A stretch of 64,000 bases of DNA, taken from the NCBI GenBank assembly GCA_963714145.1, contig OY970235.1:6448001-6512000 (forward strand). Direction: 5' to 3'. The notes under the pieces were generated by a model. That model was not told the DNA's origin. It worked only from the letters and a program-made list of their open reading frames with translations, and did no database searches. Within the stretch, counting starts at the first letter, position 1. Each line of letters opens with the position of its first letter. The position numbers were made by a program, and so were the translations under genes. This document shows positions 42,473 through 50,860 of this stretch, piece by piece. Source of the DNA: JBBWZH01 sp035544115 (GTDB taxonomy: Bacteria > Actinomycetota > Actinomycetes > Mycobacteriales > CADCTP01).

Positions 42473-45235
42473 ATGGGGCGGCGGGCGTGGCGGTGGTTCC
42501 TGGCGGCCGCGGCCCTGCTCGGCGTGTGCTACTACGCTGTGCCGTCGCCGCTGGTCAAGGTGGTCATCTGGGGTGTGGCCGGACTGGCGCCGGTGGTCGC
42601 GATCCTGGCCGGGGTCAGGTTGCACCGCCCGGTCCGGGCGATGGCCTGGCTGCTGCTGGCGGCCGGGCAGGCCCTGTTCACCGTCGGCGACATCACCTTC
42701 TACGTCAACGACCTGCTGCTGCTGCACGAGCTGCCGCTGCCGTCGGTCGCGGACGGGTTCTACCTGGCCAGCTACCCGCCCATGATCGTCGGATTGGTGC
42801 TGCTACTGCGCGCGCGTACGCCGGGCCGGGACTGGGCCGGTCTGCTGGACGGCCTGATGATCACCGTCGGGATGGCGATGCTGTCGTGGGTGTTCCTGGT
42901 CGAGCCGTACGTGGTCGACGGCAGCCTGCCGCTGCCGGGGCTGCTCACGTCGGTGGCCTATCCGCTCGCCGACGTGCTGATGCTGGCGGTGGTGGCCCGG
43001 CTGTGGGTCGGCCGGGGACGCCGCAATCCGGCCTTCTACCTGCTCACCATCGGTACGGTGGCACTGCTGGTTGCGGACACGCTCTACGGGCTGATCCAGC
43101 TGTACGGCACCTGGCGGCTGACCACCCCGGTGGACGCGGGGTGGCTGGTGTTCTACGCCGGCTTCGGCGCCGCCGCGCTGCACCCGTCCATGCGGGAAAT
43201 CGACCAGCCCGGCGACCAGGACGACGGCAGGGTGAGCCGGGCCCGCTTCGGGTTGGTGCTCGCCCTGGCGACCCTGATGGCTCCGGTGATCGTGGCGATC
43301 CAAGCCGCCCGGGATCGCTCGGTGGACCCGCCGAGCCTCGTCGTGGGTTCGATGGTGCTGTTCGCGCTGGCGCTGATCCGCACCAGCGGTCTGGTCGCGG
43401 CACTGGCTGACATGCACCGCCGGCAGGGCGAGACCCGGCTGCAGCGGTTGGTCCAGAACGCCACCGACCTGATCGCCATCTGCGAGCCGGACTCCACGAT
43501 CCGCTACCTGACCCCGTCCGTACGGCGGGTCCTCGGCTGGCAGCCGGACGACCTGGTCGGTTCCCGCCTGGCCGAGCTGACCCACCCCGATGACCACGCC
43601 GCGTTGCTGTTCATGCTCGATCAGACCATCGCGGACGGTTCCACCGTGGTGGAGTGCCGGATGCGCCGCAACGACGGCGCCTGGATCGTCGCCGAAACCG
43701 TCAGCGCGGCGGTCGACGAGGGCGATGTGCACGGCTATGTGCTGACCATCCGGGATGTCAGCAGCCGGAAGGCGCTCGAGCAGCAACTGACCCATCAGGC
43801 ATTTCACGACAGCCTCACCGGGCTGGCCAACCGGGCCCTGTTCCTCGACCGCCTCGGCCAGACAATGCAACGGCGCGGCCGCGCCGACGCCCCGATCGTC
43901 GTACTGCTGCTCGACCTGGACGACTTCAAGGACGTCAACGACTTCCTCGGCCATGGCGCCGGCGACGAACTGCTGTGCAGCGTGGCCGGACGGCTGCGCG
44001 AGCTCTTCCGACCGTCCGACACGGTCGCCCGGCTCGGCGGCGACGAGTTCGCCATCCTGGTCGACGACCTCACCGACGCCGGCCAGGCGGCCGGACTCGC
44101 CGAACGGCTACTCGACACGTTGCGGGCCCCGATCACCCTGCACGGCCAACAACTTGTCGCAAAGGCCAGCATCGGCATCGCGCTGGCCAACCCGGACCGG
44201 GCCGAGAACCCCGAAGACGTCCTGCGCAACGCCGACGTCGCGATGTACCTGGCCAAGCAGCAGGACGGCGGCGGCTACGCCTACTTCGAGTCGAGCATGC
44301 ACGACAACCTGCTGCGCCGGCTCGCGCTCACCGCCGACCTGCGCGACGGGCTTGCCCGCGGCGAGATCACCGTGCACTACCAGCCGATCGTCGAGCTGCG
44401 CACCGGGCGCATCGTCGGCGTGGAAGCGCTGGCCCGCTGGTGCCACCCGCACCGCGGCCCGATCGGCCCGGACGAGTTCATCCCGCTCGCCGAGCAGACC
44501 GGGCTGATCGGGCCACTGGGCCACAGCGTCCTGCAGCAAGCCTGCGCGCAGGCCGCCGGCTGGCGCCGGCAGTTCCCGACCGCGTCACTCGCCATGAACG
44601 TCAACCTGTCGATGTGCCAGGCCCAGCACCCGGACATCGTCGCCGAGGTCGCCGAGACCCTGACCAGCACCGGACTGCCGCCGTCGGCGCTGATACTGGA
44701 GATCACCGAATCGGTGCTCGCCGACGACCACCAACTCCTGACCGAACGGCTCTGGGCGCTCAAACGGCTCGGCATCCGACTCGCCGTCGACGACTTCGGC
44801 ACCGGTTACTCGTCCCTCAGCCGGCTGCGGCGCTTCCCGATCGACAGCCTCAAGATCCCCAAGCCGTTCATCGACGGCATCCTGCACGGGCCGGAGGAGT
44901 CCGCCCTGGCCCGCGCCATCATCGACCTGTCCGCCACGCTCGGCCTGTACGTGGTGGCCGAAGGCATCGAGCACCGCGGGCAATGGGAAGAACTGATCCG
45001 CCTCAACTGCCAACTCGGCCAGGGCTACTACTTCGCCAGACCGGCCACCGGCGCCGAGATCACCGTCCTCCTCCGCGGCGCGCACCTCGGCAACCCCACC
45101 CCCGGCCCCACCCGCGAGCCAGCACACCCGGCACGCGACCAGTCAGGCTCCGATCGCCAGCGCAGACAACCGGCCGCGACAGCAACCCACGGTCGTGAAC
45201 CCGACGCGACCCAGAGCCAAGGCGCCGCCCTCTGA
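42473..45235 (+). CDS. Membrane PAS-GGDEF-EAL protein for cyclic-di-GMP turnover
   Basis: 920 residues. The first 315 residues hold about nine membrane helices (RWFLAAAALLGVCYYAV onward). A PAS domain follows (LVQNATDLIAICEPDSTIRY, GYVLTIRDVSSRKALEQQ), then the diguanylate cyclase domain (LTGLANRALFLDRL, active site RLGGDEFAIL) and the EAL phosphodiesterase domain (VGVEALARWCHPH, LILEITESVL, AVDDFGTGYSSLSRLRRFPI, LKIPKPFID, VAEGIEHRGQ, LGQGYYFARP). Both the GGDEF and EAL catalytic residues are present, so it could make or break c-di-GMP. Hydrophilic Arg/Gln/Thr tail. ATG with GGGGGTGA just upstream. Confidence 0.94.
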   Translation: MGRRAWRWFLAAAALLGVCYYAVPSPLVKVVIWGVAGLAPVVAILAGVRLHRPVRAMAWLLLAAGQALFTVGDITFYVNDLLLLHELPLPSVADGFYLASYPPMIVGLVLLLRARTPGRDWAGLLDGLMITVGMAMLSWVFLVEPYVVDGSLPLPGLLTSVAYPLADVLMLAVVARLWVGRGRRNPAFYLLTIGTVALLVADTLYGLIQLYGTWRLTTPVDAGWLVFYAGFGAAALHPSMREIDQPGDQDDGRVSRARFGLVLALATLMAPVIVAIQAARDRSVDPPSLVVGSMVLFALALIRTSGLVAALADMHRRQGETRLQRLVQNATDLIAICEPDSTIRYLTPSVRRVLGWQPDDLVGSRLAELTHPDDHAALLFMLDQTIADGSTVVECRMRRNDGAWIVAETVSAAVDEGDVHGYVLTIRDVSSRKALEQQLTHQAFHDSLTGLANRALFLDRLGQTMQRRGRADAPIVVLLLDLDDFKDVNDFLGHGAGDELLCSVAGRLRELFRPSDTVARLGGDEFAILVDDLTDAGQAAGLAERLLDTLRAPITLHGQQLVAKASIGIALANPDRAENPEDVLRNADVAMYLAKQQDGGGYAYFESSMHDNLLRRLALTADLRDGLARGEITVHYQPIVELRTGRIVGVEALARWCHPHRGPIGPDEFIPLAEQTGLIGPLGHSVLQQACAQAAGWRRQFPTASLAMNVNLSMCQAQHPDIVAEVAETLTSTGLPPSALILEITESVLADDHQLLTERLWALKRLGIRLAVDDFGTGYSSLSRLRRFPIDSLKIPKPFIDGILHGPEESALARAIIDLSATLGLYVVAEGIEHRGQWEELIRLNCQLGQGYYFARPATGAEITVLLRGAHLGNPTPGPTREPAHPARDQSGSDRQRRQPAATATHGREPDATQSQGAAL

Positions 45236-45252
45236 TCGCAGGCCCAGGCCGC

Positions 45253-45840
45253 TCAGGGTCCGGTCCCCTCCGGGCGCATTGCGATGGTGTGCGGGCCGTC
45301 CGGGAGCCCGAAGTACCACCACTTTCCAGCCGGCGTGGGCGGCAACTTTCCCTCGGCCAGTTGCTTCAGCGCGTCGGCGAGATCCGCAATGGGCGCGGTC
45401 TTGACCGCAGCTTCTCCGCGCCAAAGCACAGATCGGTCGTCCACAACGTGCCACTTGCGGGCCTCGGCCGCCGTGATCGTGTCCCGGCGCCGCAGCCGCC
45501 GGCCGGCCGCGACGAAGTAGTCGAGCAGAACAGCCCGTTGGACGGAGTCCAGTCCGAGTTCAAGGTCGAGATAGGCATTGGCGCCCAGCACCGCATGCCG
45601 GCGCAGCGTTTCGAGCACGTCCGGAAGCCAGCTCAGCCGGCCACCCTCGGTCGGTTCCTCCGCGCCGACCTGGACAACCTCCGCGAGCAGAATCGAGAGA
45701 CTCACGTCGTAGGCCCAGAGCTCGCGACCAGCGAACCCAACTGGAACGGTCTTGCTCACCCGCCCTCCAGGCTGGAACGTCCATTCCAACTGCGCCGCGA
45801 CCCCGGCTGGCAGCGGCAGGTACCTCCAGGATCTGATCAT
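45253..45840 (-). CDS. Hypothetical protein
   Basis: 195 residues from the ATG at 45840 (MIRSWRYLPLPAG); the frame is open upstream, but that part reads as low-complexity shadow. There is no signal peptide and no membrane helix. Segments such as RRRDTITAAEARKWHVVDDRS and PAGKWWYFGLPDGPHTIA look like a genuine folded protein, and codon third positions are less GC-rich than the neighbours', hinting at recent arrival or low expression. It is convergent with the c-di-GMP gene and ends 17 bases from it. No family was recognised. Confidence 0.6.
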   Translation of the reverse strand: MIRSWRYLPLPAGVAAQLEWTFQPGGRVSKTVPVGFAGRELWAYDVSLSILLAEVVQVGAEEPTEGGRLSWLPDVLETLRRHAVLGANAYLDLELGLDSVQRAVLLDYFVAAGRRLRRRDTITAAEARKWHVVDDRSVLWRGEAAVKTAPIADLADALKQLAEGKLPPTPAGKWWYFGLPDGPHTIAMRPEGTGP

Positions 45841-45868
45841 GGCCGATGGCGGGCGCCGTGGACACGGA

Positions 45869-46555
45869 TTACCGGGGCACGAGGCGCGGCGGAAGCCAGC
45901 TGTACAGGTTGGCCGGGTCGGGCGTGATGTGCTTGAAGAGCGAGCGGCCGGGTCCGGCCTGCTCCAGCGGATGGGCGACCCGACCACCGATGCGGACCAG
46001 GAACCCCTGCGGGGTGGTGAACCACATCAGCGTCGCGCCGGCCGGCGGTGGTTGCGGCGCCGGCACGGACGGCTCCCCCGCCGCCGCCGGGATCGCGCGC
46101 CGCAGGTAGAGCAGCGCCTCGGCACCCTTGGGAGCCGTCGCGTCGAAACGGGTGGCGGGCTCGAAGCTGGGCTTGAGCGCCTCCACGTAGGCCAGGGCGC
46201 CCGGGAGCGTCCCCTGCAACTGCCTGGTGACCCGGAAGACGTACACGAGGTGCTCGGCGCGGGCCGGGTCGCCGCGGCTGGTGCCCAGGACCCGGCCCTC
46301 CCTGATCTCGGTCAGCTGGGCCAGCGCGACCACCTCGGACCGTTCGGCCAGTTCCGTCACGGTCGCCGCCGGCTCGTAGTCGACCTGGTAGCCGTCGTAC
46401 AGCCGCAGGAACGGGTCCGCCCCCGGCCGGTCGGCCGCAGGCCGGTCGGCCGCGGACCGGCCGGCGGGGGCCTGGCCGGCCGGGGCGCACGCCGGCACGG
46501 CGGCGAGCAGCAGGGCGAGCGCGGCTAGCGCGGTCCGCGGTGCCGGGTGGGGCAT
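45869..46555 (-). CDS. Putative secreted lipoprotein of unknown function
   Basis: 228 residues. The N-terminus MPHPAPRTALAALALLLAAV followed by PAC gives an imperfect lipobox with cysteine near residue 23, then a short Ala/Asp/Pro linker. The mature part includes ATVTELAERSEVVALAQLTE, LVYVFRVTRQLQGTLPGALA and ALLYLRRAIP, a small beta-rich domain seen in uncharacterised actinobacterial lipoproteins. Strong ribosome site (GAAGGAGC) five bases before the ATG. It follows the metalloprotease gene in the same direction, separated by a hairpin. Confidence 0.72.
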   Translation of the reverse strand: MPHPAPRTALAALALLLAAVPACAPAGQAPAGRSAADRPAADRPGADPFLRLYDGYQVDYEPAATVTELAERSEVVALAQLTEIREGRVLGTSRGDPARAEHLVYVFRVTRQLQGTLPGALAYVEALKPSFEPATRFDATAPKGAEALLYLRRAIPAAAGEPSVPAPQPPPAGATLMWFTTPQGFLVRIGGRVAHPLEQAGPGRSLFKHITPDPANLYSWLPPRLVPR

Positions 46556-46573
46556 CCGATGCTCCTTCGCTTG

Positions 46574-46610
46574 CGCCGCGACACCCGGCCGGCCGCCGGG
46601 TGCCGCGGCG
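46574..46610 (-). terminator. Hairpin between metalloprotease and lipoprotein genes
   Basis: Bases 46574-46589 and 46595-46610 pair over 16 positions with one mismatch and a 5-base loop, directly after the metalloprotease stop at 46618. Confidence 0.65.
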
Positions 46611-46617
46611 ACGGGGG

Positions 46618-47226
46618 TCAGCTGGTGGCGGCCGCGCGGGAGTTGATGTGGGCGATGTGATGGGCGTTGTACTGCTCCCACTGGTTGCCGGCGTCCACCG
46701 TGCCGGACAGCATGCAGTCGTCCCAGAACGTGGCCGTGTCGTCCCCGTGCGCCAGGCCGACCGTGTGCCCGATCTCGTGGCAGGCGGTCTTGCGCCGCTG
46801 GTGGTCGTCCGGCAGCACGGCGGTGTTCGAGTTCAGCCGGACGATCGCGGCGTCGCAGAAGCCCACCGCGTTCCAGGTCACGCAGCGCGAGTCGCCCCGG
46901 GCGCCGATCGTGCTGCTCAGCTGGAACGTGACGTCGGTGGCGGCGTCGCAGGCGACGGTCGCGTCCTCGTACAGGGTCTGGATGTCGAGGTTCTGCATCC
47001 GGGTGTTGACGACCGCCTGCCAGGCCGCGGTCCAGCCGGCGCCGCTGAAGCAGAACGTGTGGATGGTGCTGTCCGGGATGGAGCCGACGCCGGGCTCGTT
47101 GTGGGTCGGCGTGTCCAGCCCGAACGGGTCGGCGCTGGCTGTTCCGGCGACGCCCAGCGCCCCGGCGACAGCCAGCGCGACGCAGGCCAGCAGCCGGCGC
47201 GCGGACGTTCTGGGTTTCCGGCTCAT
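46618..47226 (-). CDS. Secreted zinc metalloprotease (metzincin-like)
   Basis: 202 residues. A Sec signal peptide (RRLLACVALAVAGALGVAGT, cut after ASA) is followed by a compact domain with the extended zinc site TACHEIGHTVGLAHG (HExxHxxGxxH) and a downstream DDCMLSG that can supply the Met-turn. Four or more cysteines suggest disulphides. The size and motif are like small matrixin/snapalysin-type extracellular proteases. No propeptide is obvious beyond about 30 residues. It is divergent from the SARP gene at 47495 across about 270 bases that must carry both promoters. Confidence 0.85.
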   Translation of the reverse strand: MSRKPRTSARRLLACVALAVAGALGVAGTASADPFGLDTPTHNEPGVGSIPDSTIHTFCFSGAGWTAAWQAVVNTRMQNLDIQTLYEDATVACDAATDVTFQLSSTIGARGDSRCVTWNAVGFCDAAIVRLNSNTAVLPDDHQRRKTACHEIGHTVGLAHGDDTATFWDDCMLSGTVDAGNQWEQYNAHHIAHINSRAAATS

Positions 47227-47494
47227 AGAGCTCTCCCTTGGCGAGGTGACGAGCGGGTCGGTCGGTCTGCCCGCCGGTCCGGATGGTGCTGGACGCCATC
47301 GCCGCGGCGGCCCTATCTCGGACGGGGTCGGACGCTGTCGGACATCCGCCGGCCGGTGTCCGGAGGGCTGCGGCCGGGCGCCGCCAGGCTGCGTGCTCCG
47401 TGGTGCGCCGCAGTCGGCCCGGCACCAGGTCGGTAAAATCAGGGCCGCGTCTGCCGTGGGCGGCGGTCAGGGCGCGCCTGATCGGGGGCCGGTG

Positions 47495-50314
47495 GTGGAG
47501 TTCGGCGTGCTGGGACCGGTCCGGGTGTGGGCCGGTGGCCGCGAGCTGGGGTTGGGCCGGCCACAGCAGCACATCGTGTTGGCCGTGCTCGCGACCAACG
47601 CCCGGCGGCTGGTGCCGGCGGAGACGGTGATCGGCCAGGTGTGGGGGCCGGATCCGCCGCCGCGGGCGAGGCGGACGCTGCAGACCTACGTCGCCGCGAT
47701 CCGGCGGGTGTTGGAGCAGGCCGCCGGCGAGGGTGCGGGTGGCCGATCGCGGCTGGTGCACCGCAGCGGCGGGTACCTGCTGGAGGTAGCTGCCGACGGG
47801 GTGGACCTGCACCGGTTCCGCCGGCTGGTGGCGCAGGCCCGTGACCCGACCTGCGACAACGCCCAGCGGGTGGCCTGGCTGCGGGAGGCGGTGGGCCTGT
47901 GGCGGGGTGAGCCGCTGGCCGGGCTGCCTGGGCAGTGGGCGGCGGGGATGCGGGTGGTGTGGCGGCAGGAGCAGGTTGAGGCGGTGGTGGCCTGGGCGCA
48001 GGCGGAGACCCGGAGTGGGAATCCGGGCGCGGTGGTGGGGCCGGTCGGCGAACTGCTGGAGGAACACCCGCTATCCGAGCCGCTGGTTCTGGCGTTGATG
48101 ACCGCGTTGTACGCGGCCGGCTCCACCGCGGACGCGCTGACCTGCTTCACCGCCGCACGGGAGCGGCTGGTCGACCAGCTCGGCGCCGAGCCGGGGGCGC
48201 AGTTGCAGCGGTTGCAGCAGGCGATCCTGCGCCGGGAACCGCTGCCGGGCCCGACCGACCCACCGCAGGTGATCCTCGCCCAGCTACCAGCCGACGTGGC
48301 CGGCTTCGCCGGCCGGGGCGAGCACCTGGCCCGGCTGGACGCGCTGCTGGCCGGCACCGCCGCCGAACGCCCGAGCGGCGTGGTGATCACCGCCGTGTCC
48401 GGAACCGCCGGGGTCGGCAAGACCGCGCTGGCCGTGCACTGGGCACACCAGGTCCGCGACCGGTTCCCCGACGGGCAGCTGTACGTCAACCTGCGCGGGT
48501 TCGACCCCGGTGGTCGGATCCTCGAGCCCGCTGCCGCGGTACGCGGGTTCCTCGACGCCCTCGGCGTGCACCCCGACCGGGTCCCGTCCGACCCGGACGC
48601 CCAGGCCAGCCTCTACCGCAGCCTGCTCGACCGCCGGCGGGTGCTGGTGGTGATCGACAACGCCCGCGATGCCGAGCACGTCCGGCCGCTGCTGCCCGGC
48701 ACCCCCAGCGCGCTGGTCGTGGTCACCAGCCGCAACCAGCTCACCCCGCTGATCGCCACCGACGGCGCCTACCCGCTGACCCTCGACCTGCTGTCCGCCG
48801 CGGAGGCTCGCCAACTCCTCAGCTGCCGGCTCGGCCCGGATCGGGTCGCCGCCGAACCGGACGCGGTCGACGCGATCGTCACCGCCTGCGCCCGGCTGCC
48901 GCTCGCGCTGAGCATCGCCGCGGCGCGCGCCGCGCAGACCGGCTTCCCGCTGAGCGTCCTGGCCGGCGAACTCACCGACGCGCGCCGCCGCCTCGGCGCG
49001 CTCGACGCCGGCGACCCGGCAACCCAGGTACAAGCGGTGTTCTCCTGGTCCTACCACGCGCTCACTCCACCCGCGGCCCGCCTGTTCCGCCTCCTGGGCC
49101 TGCACCCCGGCCCGGACACCGCCGCCCCCGCCGCCGCCAGCCTGATCGGCCAGCCCCTGGCGCGAACGCGGCCGTTGCTGACCGAGCTGACCCGGGCCAG
49201 CCTGCTGGCCGAGCAGGTGCCGGGCCGGTACCGCTGCCACGACCTGCTGGCCGCCTACGCCACCCATCTCACCCACACCGAGGACACCGACCGGCAGCGG
49301 CAGGCGGGCACCACTCGGCTGCTGGACCACTACGCCCACACCGCCCACGCTGCCGACCGGCATCTGCATCCGCACCGCGATCCCAGTCCGGTTCCCTTCA
49401 CCCTGGCCGCGTCCGGTGCCGGCGCTGAGCAACCTGCCGACCTGCAGGCCGCGGTCGGGTGGATGGACGTCGAACGGCCGGTCCTGCTCGCCGCCCAGCA
49501 ACTCGCCGCCCGTGAAGGGCGGTACGCCCACGCCTGGCAGCTGGCCTGGACCCTGACCACCGCCCTGTTCCGGCAGGGACGCTGGCACGAGCTGGCCGCC
49601 GCCTGGCAGACCGCCCTGGCCGCCAGCGGACCGCTGCCCGCCGCCGCCGCCGCGGCTCACCGCCTCCTCGGTGGGGCGCTGAGCATGCTCGGCGACCACG
49701 AGCAGGCCCACACCCACCTCCAGCACGCCATGCACCTCTACACCGAGGCGGCCGACCCGGTCGGCCAGGCCCACACCCACATCACCTCCAGCGGCCTGTG
49801 GGCGCAGGGGGACCGACCCGACCTGGCCCTCGACCACGGCCGGCAGGCCCTCACCCTCTTCCAGGCCGCCGGCCACCGCTGGGGCCAGGCCGAGGCACTC
49901 AACGCGGTCGGCTGGTGCCATGCCCTGCTCGGCGACCCCGCCCGGGCGCTCGACTACTGCCGCCAAGCCCTCCCCCTATATCAAGAGCTCGGCAACCGCT
50001 GGGGAGAGGCCGCCGCGTGGGACAGCCTCGGCTACGCCCACCACCACCTCAGCCAGCACACCCAGGCCGCCGCCTGCTACACCCAGGCCATCACCCTCTA
50101 CCGCGACCTCGACGACCACTACAACGAAGCCGACACCCTGACCCACCTCGGCGACACCCACCACGCCGCCGGTCACCCGGCACAGGCACGTACCGCATGG
50201 ACCACCGCACTGGACATCCTCACCGACCTCAACCACGCCGACGCCGACGCCGTCAGCGCCAAACTCGCCGCGCTCGACCACGCCGCGTCCAGCGACTCCG
50301 GCGACCAGCCCTAG
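47495..50314 (+). CDS. SARP/AfsR-family regulator with NB-ARC and TPR repeats
   Basis: 939 residues from the GTG at 47495 (VEFGVLGPVRVWAGG); a second GTG is one codon earlier and GGGGG lies upstream. Winged helix 1-95 (LQTYVAAIRRVLEQAAGE), activation domain to about 245, linker LPADVAGFAGRGEHLARLD, NB-ARC with SGTAGVGKTALAVHWAHQ and VLVVIDNARDAEHVRPLLPG, and C-terminal TPRs (LNAVGWCHALLGDPARALDY, AAWDSLGYAHHHLSQHTQAA). It is closely similar in layout and wording to 59864-62749 and also to 25190-28054, suggesting paralogues. It sits next to secretion-related genes but no target can be named. Confidence 0.9.
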   Translation: MEFGVLGPVRVWAGGRELGLGRPQQHIVLAVLATNARRLVPAETVIGQVWGPDPPPRARRTLQTYVAAIRRVLEQAAGEGAGGRSRLVHRSGGYLLEVAADGVDLHRFRRLVAQARDPTCDNAQRVAWLREAVGLWRGEPLAGLPGQWAAGMRVVWRQEQVEAVVAWAQAETRSGNPGAVVGPVGELLEEHPLSEPLVLALMTALYAAGSTADALTCFTAARERLVDQLGAEPGAQLQRLQQAILRREPLPGPTDPPQVILAQLPADVAGFAGRGEHLARLDALLAGTAAERPSGVVITAVSGTAGVGKTALAVHWAHQVRDRFPDGQLYVNLRGFDPGGRILEPAAAVRGFLDALGVHPDRVPSDPDAQASLYRSLLDRRRVLVVIDNARDAEHVRPLLPGTPSALVVVTSRNQLTPLIATDGAYPLTLDLLSAAEARQLLSCRLGPDRVAAEPDAVDAIVTACARLPLALSIAAARAAQTGFPLSVLAGELTDARRRLGALDAGDPATQVQAVFSWSYHALTPPAARLFRLLGLHPGPDTAAPAAASLIGQPLARTRPLLTELTRASLLAEQVPGRYRCHDLLAAYATHLTHTEDTDRQRQAGTTRLLDHYAHTAHAADRHLHPHRDPSPVPFTLAASGAGAEQPADLQAAVGWMDVERPVLLAAQQLAAREGRYAHAWQLAWTLTTALFRQGRWHELAAAWQTALAASGPLPAAAAAAHRLLGGALSMLGDHEQAHTHLQHAMHLYTEAADPVGQAHTHITSSGLWAQGDRPDLALDHGRQALTLFQAAGHRWGQAEALNAVGWCHALLGDPARALDYCRQALPLYQELGNRWGEAAAWDSLGYAHHHLSQHTQAAACYTQAITLYRDLDDHYNEADTLTHLGDTHHAAGHPAQARTAWTTALDILTDLNHADADAVSAKLAALDHAASSDSGDQP

Positions 50315-50339
50315 GACGGACGCACCCCAGCGGGTAGTC

Positions 50340-50367
50340 CCGGCGCCGACCACTCGACCGGCGCCGG
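50340..50367 (+). terminator. Hairpin after the third SARP gene
   Basis: CCGGCGCCG (50340-50348) pairs exactly with 50359-50367 around a 10-base loop, 26 bases past the stop. Confidence 0.6.
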
Positions 50368-50524
50368 CCGCGGCCCTGACCAGGGCAGTCGACAACTCGT
50401 TGACACGCCGCTCTACACCGCCCGCCCACCCTCCCAGAACGAGCCCCAGGCCCACCGGTACGACGCGCACCGACTCCGGTGACGTTGGCGGGCGGGCCTG
50501 ATCAGCGGAGGGAGCTGCACCAGC

Positions 50525-50857
50525 ATGTCCGGTGGCATCCGGGTCGATCCGGCCGAACTGCGGCAGCCGGCGCGGCGGTTCGAGGTGGCGGCCGACGGGC
50601 TGGACCTGCTCGGGCGGGTGATCGGTCTGGCGGCATCGGCGATCAGCGCGAGCGGCGGGCAGCCAGTGCTCTCCGCGGCCGCCGGCGTCTACGGCCAGTC
50701 GACGACAGCGGTCGTGGACGCGTTCGCCGACGAGTCACGGCTGATGGGCGGCAACGTGCGGCAGGCAGCGCTCACCTACCAGGTGACCGACGACACCGCG
50801 GTGCAGGTCGCCAGCGCCGACGTGCCGCCGGCGCCGGCCGGTCCGAGGGCGGTGTAG
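50525..50857 (+). CDS. Type VII secretion-associated EspC/WXG100-like small protein
   Basis: 110 residues, all helical: IRVDPAELRQPARRFEVAAD, then GQSTTAVVDAFADESRLMGG and NVRQAALTYQVTDDTAV. This matches the short EspC/DUF2580-type proteins that accompany ESX-like substrates and form helical hairpins. The ATG has GGAGGGAG about 10 bases upstream. It ends three bases before the GTG of the DUF1023 gene, so the two are probably partner proteins translated together. No ESX ATPase or channel gene is in the window. Confidence 0.8.
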   Translation: MSGGIRVDPAELRQPARRFEVAADGLDLLGRVIGLAASAISASGGQPVLSAAAGVYGQSTTAVVDAFADESRLMGGNVRQAALTYQVTDDTAVQVASADVPPAPAGPRAV

Positions 50858-50860
50858 CCG

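Noticed and set aside
44860..44880. LKIPKPF instead of LKIDxxF in the EAL domain, considered as loss of activity
   Set aside because: The catalytic Lys and all metal-binding carboxylates are present; the Asp after Lys-Ile is not a metal ligand and this variant is familiar in actinobacterial EAL proteins.
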